NCBI RefSeq assembly: GCF_007097265.1
Contig: NZ_VJZP01000013.1
Coordinates: 1 to 64,000, forward strand
Origin: Flavobacterium gawalongense
Lineage (GTDB): Bacteria; Bacteroidota; Bacteroidia; Flavobacteriales; Flavobacteriaceae
Reading direction: 5' to 3'
DNA length: 64,000 bases
Part shown: positions 15,966 through 24,694 of the stretch, in pieces
Position numbering within the stretch: position 1 is the stretch's first letter
Layout: the number at the start of each line of letters is the position of its first letter
Notes under the pieces: model-generated
Database searches by the model: none
What the model saw: only the letters and a program-made list of their open reading frames with translations
Told to the model about the DNA's origin: nothing
Program-made: the position numbers and the translations under genes

Positions 15966-17333
15966 TTATACGATTACTTTAGAAACTAAATGCTTTACTT
16001 TTTCAAAAGGTTCAGCGACAAAATGATCCCTATTTTTAATTTTTTCGGGGAAACGAATATGATATTCAAACTCATCTCTAAAGTGACGAATTGCTGCTGC
16101 CACTGGCCAAGCTGCTGCATCACCTAATGGACAAATTGTATTTCCTTCGATTTTACTTTGAATGCTCAAAAGCAAATCGATATCTTCTTCACGGCCGTGA
16201 CCGTTTTCTATTCTATGCAAAACTTTTTCCATCCAGCCTGTCCCTTCACGACAAGGCGAACATTGCCCACAGCTTTCATGATGGTAAAAACGAGAGAAAT
16301 TCCAAGTATTACGAACAATACATGAAGTATCATTGTAAACAATAAATCCACCTGATCCTAACATAGAACCCGTTGCGAATCCACCGTCACTTAACGATTC
16401 GTAGGACATCAAACGATCATCGCCGTTTGCTGTTTTATAAATTAAATGGGCAGGTAAAACGGGAACAGAACTTCCTCCCGGTACAAAAGCTTTTAAAGGT
16501 CTGTCAGAACTCATTCCGCCTAAATATTCATCAGAATTCATGAATTCGTAAACACTTAGACCCAATTCAATTTCATAAACACCCGGATTTTTAATATGTC
16601 CTGAAGCCGAAATTAATTTGGTTCCTGTAGAACGTCCAATACCAATTTTAGCATATTCCGCACCTGTATTATTAATAATCCAAGGCACAGCGGCTATAGT
16701 TTCTACGTTATTTACAACGGTAGGATTTGCCCAAAGCCCTGAAATAGCAGGAAATGGTGGTTTGATACGAGGATTCCCTCTTTTCCCTTCCAATGATTCA
16801 ATCAATGCAGTTTCTTCACCACAAATGTAAGCTCCGGCACCACAATGAACATAAAGTTCTAAATCGTAGCCTGAACCTAATATATTTTTACCCAAAAATC
16901 CAGCAGCTTTTGCTTCATTGATGGCTTTTTCTAATATTTTATAAACCCACATATATTCTCCACGAATGTAGATGTAAGATAGATTTGCACCCAATGCATA
17001 ACTGGAAGTAATCATTCCTTCAATCAATAAATGAGGAATAAATTCCATCAAATAACGGTCTTTGAAAGTTCCTGGCTCAGATTCATCCGCATTGCAAACT
17101 AAATGCCTTGGTTTTCCAGATTTTTTATCAATAAAACTCCATTTCATTCCTGCCGGAAATCCTGCTCCGCCACGACCACGCAATCCAGAAGTTTTAACTT
17201 CTTCGACAACTTCGTCTGGTGTTAATGTTTTTAAGGCTTTTTCTACTGAAGCATAACCACCGTTTTGACGGTACACTTCGTAAGTTTTAATTCCTGGAAC
17301 GTTTATTTTGTCTAATAATATTTTTTGTGACAT
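15966..17333 (-). CDS. nuoF: NADH-quinone oxidoreductase subunit F (NADH/FMN subunit)
   Basis: A 455-residue soluble subunit where NADH is oxidised. The NADH/FMN-binding region GLRGRGGAGFPAGMKW is at residues 50-65, with ESEPGTFKDR after it. The N3 4Fe-4S cluster ligands are C355, C358, C361 (ESCGQCSPCREG) and C401. Length is normal. It follows nuoE directly (one base apart), as in most nuo operons. Confidence 0.97.
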   Translation of the reverse strand: MSQKILLDKINVPGIKTYEVYRQNGGYASVEKALKTLTPDEVVEEVKTSGLRGRGGAGFPAGMKWSFIDKKSGKPRHLVCNADESEPGTFKDRYLMEFIPHLLIEGMITSSYALGANLSYIYIRGEYMWVYKILEKAINEAKAAGFLGKNILGSGYDLELYVHCGAGAYICGEETALIESLEGKRGNPRIKPPFPAISGLWANPTVVNNVETIAAVPWIINNTGAEYAKIGIGRSTGTKLISASGHIKNPGVYEIELGLSVYEFMNSDEYLGGMSSDRPLKAFVPGGSSVPVLPAHLIYKTANGDDRLMSYESLSDGGFATGSMLGSGGFIVYNDTSCIVRNTWNFSRFYHHESCGQCSPCREGTGWMEKVLHRIENGHGREEDIDLLLSIQSKIEGNTICPLGDAAAWPVAAAIRHFRDEFEYHIRFPEKIKNRDHFVAEPFEKVKHLVSKVIV

Positions 17334-17334
17334 A

Positions 17335-17865
17335 TTATTTATCGTGTAATATTATTTTATCGTTTTTGCAATCAGCGATTAATTGATCAATTTTTTCTTC
17401 GTTCAAATGTTCTCTGTAAAAATCGCCTAATTGCATCATTGGAGCATAACCACAAGCGCCTAAACATTCAACACCTCTAACTTCAAATAGGCCGTCTGGT
17501 GTTGGCTCACCCACTTTCACTCCTAATTTTTCGCAGGTATAATCCATTAAATCCTCCACCCCATTCAAACAACAAGGAGAAGTTTGGCAAAATTCGAACA
17601 TGTATTTTCCAATTGGTCTTTGGTTGTACATCGTATAAAACGAAACTACTTCATAAACCTCGATTGGTTTGATTAAAAGGATTTCGGCTACTTTATTCAT
17701 TAATTCAATACTCAACCAATTATCGTGAGCATCTTGAACTTCATGCAAAACAGGCAATAATGCCGATTTTCTTTTATCTTCAGGATAATGACTTATCAAT
17801 TCATTGATGCGATTCATCAATGCTTCGGTCATATTTATTTCTTGTTTGTGATACGTTCTTTCCAT
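17335..17865 (-). CDS. nuoE: NADH-quinone oxidoreductase subunit E
   Basis: A 176-residue thioredoxin-like subunit with a 2Fe-2S cluster (N1a). The ligands are C93, C98, C134 and C138 (CQTSPCCLNG and ECLGACGYAP). I chose the ATG at 17865. The longer frame opens with a GTG at 17881-17883 that belongs to a dispersed intergenic repeat, so it is unlikely to be used. nuoF follows one base after the stop. Confidence 0.96.
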   Translation of the reverse strand: MERTYHKQEINMTEALMNRINELISHYPEDKRKSALLPVLHEVQDAHDNWLSIELMNKVAEILLIKPIEVYEVVSFYTMYNQRPIGKYMFEFCQTSPCCLNGVEDLMDYTCEKLGVKVGEPTPDGLFEVRGVECLGACGYAPMMQLGDFYREHLNEEKIDQLIADCKNDKIILHDK

Positions 17866-17878
17866 TTTTATTTTTTTT

Positions 17879-17903
17879 GCCACGAAGGCACAAAGTCACA
17901 AAG
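17879..17903. repeat. Dispersed intergenic repeat fragment
   Basis: The sequence GCCACGAAGGCACAAAGTCA and a few bases beyond, in the gap between nuoD and nuoE. Units of this kind (on the other strand, TTTGTGACTTTGTGCCTTCG) recur between genes in flavobacterial genomes (general knowledge). Function is unknown. Confidence 0.55.
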
Positions 17904-17939
17904 TATTATTTTAAAATCTGAAATCGTAATCAATAACCA

Positions 17940-19178
17940 TTATGCGTCTAATTCTCCGGCAATAACATTTAAACTTGACAAAATAACAATTGCATCTGAA
18001 AGCAATGATCCTTTAATCATTTCTGGATACGCTTGATAGTAAATAAAACAAGGCCTACGGAAATGCAATCTATAAGGCGTTCTACTTCCGTCAGTAACTA
18101 AATAAAATCCTAACTCCCCGTTCCCTCCTTCTACAGCATGATAAATCTCAGCAACTGGAACAGGAACTTCTCCCATTACAATTTTGAAATGATAAATCAA
18201 CGATTCCATATTCGTGTAAACAGCTTCTTTCGGAGGAAGATAATAATCCGGAACATCGGCATGGAATTCATTTCCTTCAGGCATTTTGGCTAAAGCTTGA
18301 CGAATAATACTCAAACTTTCCCAAACTTCGGCATTACGAACACAAAAACGATCGTAAGTATCTCCAGATTTTCCAACAGGAATAATAAAATCGAAATCTT
18401 CGTAAGAAGAATATGGTTGCGCTACACGAACATCATAATCAACACCTGCAGCACGTAAATTTGGACCTGTAAATCCGTAAGCCATAGCTTGTTCAGCTGT
18501 TATAGCTCCAACATTTACAGTTCTGTCAATAAAAATTCTATTTCTTTCGAATAAGTTTTCAAATTCTTTCCAAGCTGCTGGAAATTCTTCTAAAAACACA
18601 TCTAATTTTCTAAAAGCTTCTGGTGACCAATCTCTTTCGAAACCACCAATTCTCCCCATATTTGTAGTCAAACGAGCCCCGCAAATTTCTTCGTAGATTT
18701 CATATACTTTTTCTCTAAATTGGAAAACATACAAAAATCCGGTATAAGCTCCTGTATCGACACCAAGAATGGAATTACAGATAATATGATCCGTGATTCT
18801 TGCCAACTCCATTACAATTACCCTTAAATATTGTGCTCTTTTAGGAACTTCAATATCTAATAATTTCTCTAATGTCATCCACCAACCCATATTGTTTATA
18901 GGTGATGAACAATAGTTCAATCTATCAGTAAGAGGTGTGATTTGGTAAAAAGGACGGTTTTCAGCAATTTTTTCGAAAGCTCTGTGAATGTAACCAATAG
19001 TTGGTTCTGCTTCCAAAATTCTCTCCCCATCCATCAACAAAATATTTTGAAAAATACCGTGTGTCGCTGGGTGAGTAGGCCCTAAATTCAGAATCGAAAG
19101 CTCGCTTCCGTCTTCGTTTAGTTGCTCTTGTATTCTTTTAGCATAGCGATGCTCTGGTGGTAATAATAGTTCTGACAT
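17940..19178 (-). CDS. nuoD: NADH-quinone oxidoreductase subunit D
   Basis: A 412-residue subunit related to the large subunit of NiFe hydrogenases; it forms the quinone site with NuoB and NuoH. The signature LNLGPTHPATHGIFQ is near residue 30, with GYIHRAFEKIAE after it. The C-terminus DAIVILSSLNVIAGELD is typical. It is not fused to NuoC, unlike in E. coli. Order and spacing are canonical. Confidence 0.97.
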   Translation of the reverse strand: MSELLLPPEHRYAKRIQEQLNEDGSELSILNLGPTHPATHGIFQNILLMDGERILEAEPTIGYIHRAFEKIAENRPFYQITPLTDRLNYCSSPINNMGWWMTLEKLLDIEVPKRAQYLRVIVMELARITDHIICNSILGVDTGAYTGFLYVFQFREKVYEIYEEICGARLTTNMGRIGGFERDWSPEAFRKLDVFLEEFPAAWKEFENLFERNRIFIDRTVNVGAITAEQAMAYGFTGPNLRAAGVDYDVRVAQPYSSYEDFDFIIPVGKSGDTYDRFCVRNAEVWESLSIIRQALAKMPEGNEFHADVPDYYLPPKEAVYTNMESLIYHFKIVMGEVPVPVAEIYHAVEGGNGELGFYLVTDGSRTPYRLHFRRPCFIYYQAYPEMIKGSLLSDAIVILSSLNVIAGELDA

Positions 19179-19213
19179 TTAGTTAATGTGAAAAATTATA
19201 ATAGTGAGTATTT

Positions 19214-19735
19214 TTAATAATTGTCTGTCGTTCTTCCAAAGAAACGGTCATCTTTATCCGTTCTTCCGCTATCTTCCATTGGAAATTCTTTTCGCATTGG
19301 AAAAGAAATCATTTCATCCATATTCAAAATACGTTTCAATTGTGGATGACCAATAAAGTTTATCCCATAAAAATCAAACGTTTCTCTTTCCATCCAATTT
19401 GAACTTAAGAAAATGTTTGATATTGTTTTTATTTCCGGGTTTTCACCGTTGATAAATGCCTTGATTTTAATTCTTTTGTTTTCGTACCAATTGTGCAAAT
19501 GATACACTACCGCAAATTGATGATCAACATCATTGTCAGGATAGTGAATCCCGCACAAATCAGTTAAAAAATGAAACCGTAATGTTGGATCATTTTTCAA
19601 AAAAAGAATCACCGCCGTAATTTTATCAGCAGCGACTTCAAATGAAAATATATCTTTTTCCTGCTTGAATTCAAAAACAGCCGAATCAAATGTTTCAACT
19701 AATTTCTCTTGGATTTGTGTTGTTTCTAGCGCCAT
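19214..19735 (-). CDS. nuoC: NADH-quinone oxidoreductase subunit C
   Basis: A 173-residue soluble subunit of the connecting module. The family signature near the C-terminus is ERETFDFYGINFIGHPQLKRIL. The block HFLTDLCGIHYPD is also typical. It ends with DDRFFGRTTDNY, and nuoD is a separate gene 35 bases on. Its start lies four bases after the nuoB stop codon, on the same strand. Confidence 0.96.
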   Translation of the reverse strand: MALETTQIQEKLVETFDSAVFEFKQEKDIFSFEVAADKITAVILFLKNDPTLRFHFLTDLCGIHYPDNDVDHQFAVVYHLHNWYENKRIKIKAFINGENPEIKTISNIFLSSNWMERETFDFYGINFIGHPQLKRILNMDEMISFPMRKEFPMEDSGRTDKDDRFFGRTTDNY

Positions 19736-19739
19736 TACT

Positions 19740-20288
19740 TTATTTGATATTATAAGAAGCTAATAATTCTTGGTATTCAGGAGAACTTCTTCTTCTTACA
19801 GATTCAGTTCTAACCAACTCTTGTAATTTCATTACACCATCAACAATTTGCTCTGGTCTTGGAGGACAACCAGGAACATAAACGTCAACCGGGATTACTT
19901 TATCAATACCTTGCAAAACAGAGTATGTATCAAAAATTCCACCTGAAGTAGCACAAGCACCAACGGCAATTACCCAACGAGGTTCTGACATTTGTTCGTA
20001 AACCTGACGTAAGATTGGTGCCATTTTTTTTGAAATTGTCCCCATTACCATTAGCATATCCGCTTGACGAGGAGAAAAACTCACCCGCTCAGAACCAAAA
20101 CGCGCTAAATCATAATGCGAAGCCATCGTTGCCATAAACTCGATACCACAACAAGACGTTGCAAAAGGTAAAGGCCACAATGAATTAGCACGAGCCAATC
20201 CCACAACATCATTCAGTTTTGTAGCAAAGAAACCTTCACCAACAACACCTTCTGGTGGCTCAACCATATTTATTTTAGAATCGCTCAT
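19740..20288 (-). CDS. nuoB: NADH-quinone oxidoreductase subunit B
   Basis: A 182-residue subunit that carries cluster N2, the last electron carrier before quinone. The ligands are the tandem C46-C47 (FATSCCGIEFMA), C112 (VGACATSGG) and C141 (VYVPGCPPRPE). Length is typical of the short bacterial form. Between it and nuoA lie 125 bases with an AT-rich inverted repeat, while nuoC follows after four bases. Confidence 0.97.
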   Translation of the reverse strand: MSDSKINMVEPPEGVVGEGFFATKLNDVVGLARANSLWPLPFATSCCGIEFMATMASHYDLARFGSERVSFSPRQADMLMVMGTISKKMAPILRQVYEQMSEPRWVIAVGACATSGGIFDTYSVLQGIDKVIPVDVYVPGCPPRPEQIVDGVMKLQELVRTESVRRRSSPEYQELLASYNIK

Positions 20289-20297
20289 CTTTGTAAA

Positions 20298-20409
20298 ATT
20301 ATGAATTACGAATTATGAATTATGAGTTCATAATTTAAATTTAAAAATATTCTTATAAACACTTTAGAAACCGGAATTCTTGTAATTCGTAATTTCTAAT
20401 TCGTAATTA
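20298..20409. repeat. AT-rich inverted repeat between nuoA and nuoB
   Basis: The left arm (about 20298-20325) consists of ATTATGAATTACGAATTATG-type units. The right arm (about 20382-20409) consists of their complements, TAATTCGTAATT-type, with several mismatches. Such AATTACGAATTATGA units are frequent between flavobacterial genes. A hairpin here could change the ratio of nuoA to the rest of the operon (inference). Confidence 0.5.
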
Positions 20410-20413
20410 ATTT

Positions 20414-20779
20414 TTATTCCCACTCTAGCGCTTTCTTTTTGATAATGTAGAAAAAACCTACCAAAAGTAAAAGCATAAAAATCACCATCTTAACCATACC
20501 TTCCATTCCCAATTCTTTGAAATTGATTGCCCATGGGTAAAGAAAAATTACCTCAACATCAAACAAAACAAATAGTATAGCTACAAGAAAATATTTTACT
20601 GAAAATGGAATTCTTGCGTTACCCACAGATTCGATACCGCATTCGAAATTTTTATCTTTGATTTCAGATGATCTTTTAGGACCTAATTTTCCTGAAACCA
20701 ATATAGTACCTACAACAAATCCTACAGCCAAAATGAACTGCATTAAAATTGGGATATAATTTAATTGATCGGATTGCAT
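20414..20779 (-). CDS. nuoA: NADH-quinone oxidoreductase subunit A
   Basis: A 121-residue, three-helix membrane subunit of complex I. The conserved loop carries FECGIESVGNARIPFSVKYF, whose Cys is part of the quinone-site conformational switch. Helix 2 contains LFDVEVIFLYPWA with the conserved acidic residues. It is the first gene of the operon, 30 bases downstream of a good promoter. Confidence 0.97.
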   Translation of the reverse strand: MQSDQLNYIPILMQFILAVGFVVGTILVSGKLGPKRSSEIKDKNFECGIESVGNARIPFSVKYFLVAILFVLFDVEVIFLYPWAINFKELGMEGMVKMVIFMLLLLVGFFYIIKKKALEWE

Positions 20780-20810
20780 ATTATCGTTGTTTTTGAATAA
20801 AAATAAGCCA

Positions 20811-20841
20811 CAAAGATAGGTTTCAAGGATTTAAAACACAA
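20811..20841 (-). promoter_or_regulatory. Promoter of the nuo operon
   Basis: On the minus strand, TTG (20841-20839), 20 bases, then TATCTTTG (20818-20811). This matches the Bacteroidota consensus TTG-N19-21-TAnnTTTG. Transcription should begin about 25 bases before nuoA. Confidence 0.65.
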
Positions 20842-20947
20842 GTTTAAAGCAAAATTTAGTTTCTATGAAAATACGATTTTCTTGTTATTTTTAACGATTA
20901 TAAATAATTTCGTATTTAAGACGTCGTTTTTTCATTATACTGCAAAA

Positions 20948-20978
20948 AAAAACGTTCCGATATAATCGGAACGTTTTA
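20948..20978 (-). terminator. Terminator of the cold-shock gene
   Basis: An 11-bp perfect stem (20951-20961 with 20965-20975, AACGTTCCGAT) and a 3-base loop. On the minus strand it is followed by a T-run. It separates the cold-shock gene from the nuo promoter. Confidence 0.88.
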
Positions 20979-21011
20979 AACATTCGTAGGCAAAAAAATA
21001 AATTTTTATGC

Positions 21012-21206
21012 TTAGATCACTGCTACTTTCGCAGCAACTTTTCCTTTTCTTCCTTCTTCTTCTTCATAGCTAACTCTGTCACCTTCGCGCAATTCTTCCG
21101 CGTTGATTCCTGATGCATGAACAAAAATGTCTTTTCCTGTTTCTTCGTCTGTAATGAATCCGTAACCTTTAGATTCATTGAAAAATTTAACTGTACCTGT
21201 ACGCAT
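21012..21206 (-). CDS. cspA: Cold-shock domain protein
   Basis: A 64-residue single-domain OB-fold RNA chaperone of the CspA family. RNP1 is at KGYGFITDE (residues 13-21) and RNP2 at DIFVHAS (26-32). The length is slightly below the 67-70 residues typical of the family. It binds single-stranded RNA or DNA and loosens RNA structure. It is a single gene with its own promoter and a strong terminator. Confidence 0.95.
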   Translation of the reverse strand: MRTGTVKFFNESKGYGFITDEETGKDIFVHASGINAEELREGDRVSYEEEEGRKGKVAAKVAVI

Positions 21207-21235
21207 TGTAATAGTAATAATAATTTATAATAGAG

Positions 21236-21243
21236 CAAATGTA
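21236..21243 (-). promoter_or_regulatory. -7 element of the cold-shock gene
   Basis: The minus strand reads TACATTTG, a full match to TAnnTTTG, 30 bases before the start codon. A clear -33 TTTG is not visible at the expected distance, only a T-rich stretch. Confidence 0.45.
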
Positions 21244-21338
21244 ATATTTAATATAATACGAAATACTATCTTCTGTTTTTATTTTGTAAAAATATTGATA
21301 TTCAACGTTTTCAAACAAATTTAAACGACAAACTGCAT

Positions 21339-23084
21339 TTAGTCAATTTTAATATGCAACTCTTTTAATTGCGATTCATCAATTGTAGATGGTGCGTCAA
21401 TCATAACATCTCTACCTGAATTATTTTTGGGAAAAGCAATGAAATCACGAATGGTTTCCTGCCCACCAAGAATCGCTACTAATCGATCCAATCCAAAAGC
21501 TAAACCTCCGTGTGGCGGCGCACCAAACTGGAAAGCATCCATCAGAAATCCGAATTGTGCTTTAGCTTCCTCCTCAGTGAAACCTAAATATTTAAACATC
21601 AATTGTTGCGTAGCTTTATCGTGAATACGGATCGATCCACCGCCAATTTCATTACCATTCAAAACCATATCATAGGCATTGGCACGAACTTTCCCTGGAT
21701 TTGTCTCCAATAAATGCATATCTTCCGGCTTAGGAGATGTAAAAGGATGATGCATCGCATGGTAACGACCGCTTTCTTCATCAAATTCCAATAATGGAAA
21801 ATCAACAACCCAAAGTGGTGCAAATTCTGTTGGTTTTCTTAATCCCAAACGACTTGCCAATTCCATACGCAAAGCGCTTAACTGTCCGCGCGTTTTATCC
21901 GCAGGTCCAGAAAGCACAAAAATCATATCACCCGGCTGCGCTCCTGTAGTTTTTGCCCAATGGCGCAAATCATTTTGATCATAGAATTTATCTACGGATG
22001 ATTTATAGGTTCCATCTTCGTTGCATTTTACATACACCATTCCCGACGCACCAACCTGAGGCCGTTTTACCCAATCAATCAAAGCGTCAATTTCTTTACG
22101 AGTATAATTTCCAACTCCGGGAGCAGCAATACCCACTACTAATTCCGCAGCATTAAAAACCGGAAATTCTTTGCTTTTAGCTACTTCGTTTAACTCGCCG
22201 AATTCCATCCCAAAACGAATGTCCGGTTTGTCATTTCCGTATGTTTTCATAGCATGCTCGTAGGTCATTCTTGGAAATTTCTCTACTTCGATACCTTTTA
22301 TTTCTTTCAATAAATGTCTTGTCAATCCTTCGAAAACATTCAAAATATCCTCCTGCTCCACGAAAGCCATTTCGCAATCTATTTGTGTAAATTCCGGCTG
22401 TCTGTCTGCACGTAAATCTTCATCACGGAAACATTTCACAATTTGGAAATATTTATCCATTCCACCCACCATCAACAGCTGTTTAAAAGTCTGAGGCGAT
22501 TGTGGCAAAGCGTAAAACTGTCCTTCATTCATTCGAGAAGGAACAACAAAATCTCTGGCTCCTTCTGGAGTAGACTTAATCAAATAAGGTGTTTCTACCT
22601 CGCAAAAATCTAAATCTGAAAGATACTTGCGCACTTCCATGGCTACTTTATGACGAAAAAGCAAACTGTTTTTCACAGGATTTCTTCTAATGTCAAGGTA
22701 ACGATATTTCATTCGGATGTCTTCTCCTCCATCTGTTTCATCTTCAATAGTGAAAGGAGGTGTAAGCGAAGCATTAAGAATATTCAATTCTGAAACTAAA
22801 ATTTCTATTTCGCCTGTAGGAATATTTTTATTTTTTGCTTCCCGCTCGATAACAGTTCCTTTTATTTGAATTACGAATTCACGACCCAAAGTTTTAGCCG
22901 CTTCAAATACTTCTTTTTGAGAACGACCTTCGTCAAAAATCAATTGCGTAATTCCATAACGGTCACGTAAATCAACCCAATTCATAAATCCTTTATCCCT
23001 TGATTTCTGAACCCAACCAGCAAGTGTAACTTCAGTATTAATATGTGAGGCGTTCAATTCGCCACAATTATGACTTCTATACAT
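21339..23084 (-). CDS. aspS: Aspartyl-tRNA synthetase
   Basis: A 581-residue class II aminoacyl-tRNA synthetase. The N-terminal OB-fold reads [25 protein letters not shown]. Motif 2 is [18 protein letters not shown]; motif 3 is [15 protein letters not shown]. The bacterial insertion between motifs 2 and 3 is present, as the length shows. It charges tRNA-Asp. It is a housekeeping gene, not part of the neighbouring loci. Confidence 0.97.
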   Translation of the reverse strand: MYRSHNCGELNASHINTEVTLAGWVQKSRDKGFMNWVDLRDRYGITQLIFDEGRSQKEVFEAAKTLGREFVIQIKGTVIEREAKNKNIPTGEIEILVSELNILNASLTPPFTIEDETDGGEDIRMKYRYLDIRRNPVKNSLLFRHKVAMEVRKYLSDLDFCEVETPYLIKSTPEGARDFVVPSRMNEGQFYALPQSPQTFKQLLMVGGMDKYFQIVKCFRDEDLRADRQPEFTQIDCEMAFVEQEDILNVFEGLTRHLLKEIKGIEVEKFPRMTYEHAMKTYGNDKPDIRFGMEFGELNEVAKSKEFPVFNAAELVVGIAAPGVGNYTRKEIDALIDWVKRPQVGASGMVYVKCNEDGTYKSSVDKFYDQNDLRHWAKTTGAQPGDMIFVLSGPADKTRGQLSALRMELASRLGLRKPTEFAPLWVVDFPLLEFDEESGRYHAMHHPFTSPKPEDMHLLETNPGKVRANAYDMVLNGNEIGGGSIRIHDKATQQLMFKYLGFTEEEAKAQFGFLMDAFQFGAPPHGGLAFGLDRLVAILGGQETIRDFIAFPKNNSGRDVMIDAPSTIDESQLKELHIKID

Positions 23085-23158
23085 GATCCAAATTTTAGAT
23101 TATTTCGCCCTTTGGGCTCGGGTGCAAATTTAGGACTAATTATGAATAATGGATTGAG

Positions 23159-23180
23159 AATAGTGAATTTTTACACTATT
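23159..23180. repeat. Short inverted repeat between aspS and the MORN-repeat gene
   Basis: AATAGTG (23159-23165) pairs with CACTATT (23174-23180) over an 8-base loop. It lies in the 228-base divergent intergenic region. It could be an operator or an mRNA hairpin; no T-run follows. Confidence 0.3.
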
Positions 23181-23312
23181 GTTTTTTATCTCAATTTATT
23201 TTCCAATGTTAAGTTTTTGCCTAATGTTACTAAATTGTTATGTAAAAGTTTTTTTAATGTAAATTAATAAGTAAATTTGACATATAAATACAAAACATTA
23301 ACAACTCAAGAT

Positions 23313-23678
23313 ATGAAAAAGTGTATTATTTTAGTAGCAATACTGTTCTCAGGGATGATTTTTGCACAAGAAGCAAAACCAGTATTAGAACCTTTTGGCA
23401 AAAAGATTAAAGCGACTTACTTTTTTGAAAACGGTCAAGTGCAGCAAGAAGGTTTTTTTGAAAATGGAAAATTAGAAGGAGTTTGGGTTTCTTTTGATGA
23501 GAAAGGAAACAAAACTTCGTCCGGTGAATATGAAAATGGTCTTAAAACCGGAAAATGGTTTTTTTGGTCTCAAAACAATGACACTGGCATTAATAATCTA
23601 AGTGAAGTTGATTATTCCAATAATAGAATAGCTTCCATTAAAAACTGGAAACAAGACGCATTGGTCGACAGAGACTAA
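23313..23678 (+). CDS. Secreted MORN-repeat (YwqK-like) protein
   Basis: A 121-residue exported protein counted from the ATG at 23313; the longer frame would put 12 residues before the signal peptide (MKKCIILVAILFSGMIFAQ). The mature part contains three MORN-like units about 20 residues apart: YFFENGQVQQEGFFENGKLEG, WVSFDEKGNKTSSGEYENG and LKTGKWFFWSQ. YwqK-like proteins are described as toxin-antitoxin related in databases, but that link is weak. Here it is a lone periplasmic or surface protein of unknown role. A strong terminator follows. Confidence 0.78.
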   Translation: MKKCIILVAILFSGMIFAQEAKPVLEPFGKKIKATYFFENGQVQQEGFFENGKLEGVWVSFDEKGNKTSSGEYENGLKTGKWFFWSQNNDTGINNLSEVDYSNNRIASIKNWKQDALVDRD

Positions 23679-23697
23679 GGATTAATCCATTAATATT

Positions 23698-23730
23698 AAA
23701 AAGCTTTCGCCTAAAACGAAAGCTTTTTTT
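23698..23730. terminator. Bidirectional terminator
   Basis: AAAGCTTTCG pairs with CGAAAGCTTT over a 7-base loop (stem 23699-23708 with 23716-23725), and T-runs lie on both strands. It closes the MORN-repeat gene and, from the other side, the regulator plus small cysteine-rich ORF, whose stop is at 23732. Confidence 0.85.
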
Positions 23731-23731
23731 A

Positions 23732-23854
23732 TTATAGTCCTTTTTGTTTTTTCAACCATCCCAAATTACAAAACCGGTTACAGGCAAAGCAGCCATAAAA
23801 CCAATTGTAAAATAGACAGTCATTTATTTCATAATTACAAATAGCACAAGACAT
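23732..23854 (-). CDS. 40-residue cysteine-rich protein coupled to the NrtR-type regulator
   Basis: This short frame reads MSCAICNYEINDCLFYNWFY followed by GCFACNRFCNLGWLKKQKGL. It has six cysteines in 40 residues (C3, C6, C13, C22, C25, C29), in CxxC...C and CxxCxxxC spacing, plus several aromatic residues and a basic tail. Its ATG (23852-23854) overlaps the stop codon of the upstream regulator as TAATG, which suggests translational coupling. A terminator begins one base after its stop codon. The Cys pattern fits a small metal-binding (zinc or iron-sulfur) protein; the family is not recognised. Perfect fit into the gap between regulator and terminator is the main argument that it is real. 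Confidence 0.6.
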   Translation of the reverse strand: MSCAICNYEINDCLFYNWFYGCFACNRFCNLGWLKKQKGL

Positions 23855-24558
23855 TATTCGTTAATATATTGACTGGGAACAAAATTCAAAAAGGTTTTAA
23901 AACCAGCGCTATATTTTTTTAAATTTACGGTGTAATAAAAGGCTCCTTTTTTTGAACTGAGCTTGTCCTTATCTTCCAACTTTTCTAACAATTTAGTAGA
24001 CAACAACTTTCGGTTGAAATTCCCTTTGTCAAATTCCATATTATAAACAGCCTCATAAAGGCTTTGCAATTGCGGCATGGTAAACTTATCCGGCAACAAT
24101 TCGAATAAAAGCGGATGTAGCGCCGCTCTGTACCGTAGCTTTTCTTTGGCCAATTCAACAATAGCAGAATGGTCAAAAATTAATTCGGGTAACTGATTAA
24201 TAGGAAACCAAACCGGATGATAATCCTCACTAATCTGCTGATTGTATTTATGAATATCTATTAATGCAAAATAGGCAATGGATATGGTTCTTTCAACGCT
24301 ATCTCTATTTGGCTCTGTAAAACAATGCAACTGTTCCATATACACCCCATCCAGACCTGTAAGATCTTTAAGAACCCGAACCGCAGCATCGTCAGCACTT
24401 TCGTCATCACTTACAAACCCTCCTACTAAACTCCAATTCCCTTTAAAAGATTCAAAATTTCTTTTTATAACCAACAATTTTAACTCTTGTCCATCATATC
24501 CAAAGATGATACAATCGACTGCAAATAAAAATCGTTTTTGTTGAGAATAATGCGACAT
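23854..24558 (-). CDS. NrtR/AraR-type regulator (Nudix-like domain plus winged helix), copy 1
   Basis: A 234-residue regulator. Residues about 8-150 are a Nudix-fold domain and about 160-230 a winged-helix DNA-binding domain (LPDKFTMPQLQSLYEAVYNMEFDKGNFNRKL). The Nudix box (residues 47-69, GFVSDDESADDAAVRVLKDLTGL) keeps G, the first E, R and G. The three catalytic acidic positions read V62, D65 and L66, so hydrolysis is unlikely and the domain should sense a ligand. NrtR-family proteins such as AraR of Bacteroides bind a sugar this way. It lies 136 bases after the Na+/sugar symporter gene, with a 15-bp inverted repeat between, and ends the galactose locus. The effector may be galactose or a related sugar (inference). 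Confidence 0.87.
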   Translation of the reverse strand: MSHYSQQKRFLFAVDCIIFGYDGQELKLLVIKRNFESFKGNWSLVGGFVSDDESADDAAVRVLKDLTGLDGVYMEQLHCFTEPNRDSVERTISIAYFALIDIHKYNQQISEDYHPVWFPINQLPELIFDHSAIVELAKEKLRYRAALHPLLFELLPDKFTMPQLQSLYEAVYNMEFDKGNFNRKLLSTKLLEKLEDKDKLSSKKGAFYYTVNLKKYSAGFKTFLNFVPSQYINE

Positions 24559-24583
24559 ACTTACGAAAGGTGTATTAAAATCA

Positions 24584-24646
24584 AATGCCCTTTAGTTAAG
24601 TTTTTCCAGCTAAATAATTGCTGACTACTTCTAACTAAACGGCATT
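24584..24646. promoter_or_regulatory. Inverted repeat upstream of NrtR-type regulator 1
   Basis: AATGCCCTTTAGTTA (24584-24598) and, inverted, TAACTAAACGGCATT (24632-24646) match at 14 of 15 positions, with 33 bases between. The repeat lies 26-88 bases before the regulator start codon. The size and position suit a pair of operator sites or a symmetric binding element, possibly for autoregulation (inference). No T-run follows, so it is not a terminator for the symporter gene. Confidence 0.5.
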
Positions 24647-24694
24647 GATTCAGATTATTTTAAGGTCTCCAAAACTTGATGTTAAAAAATAATG

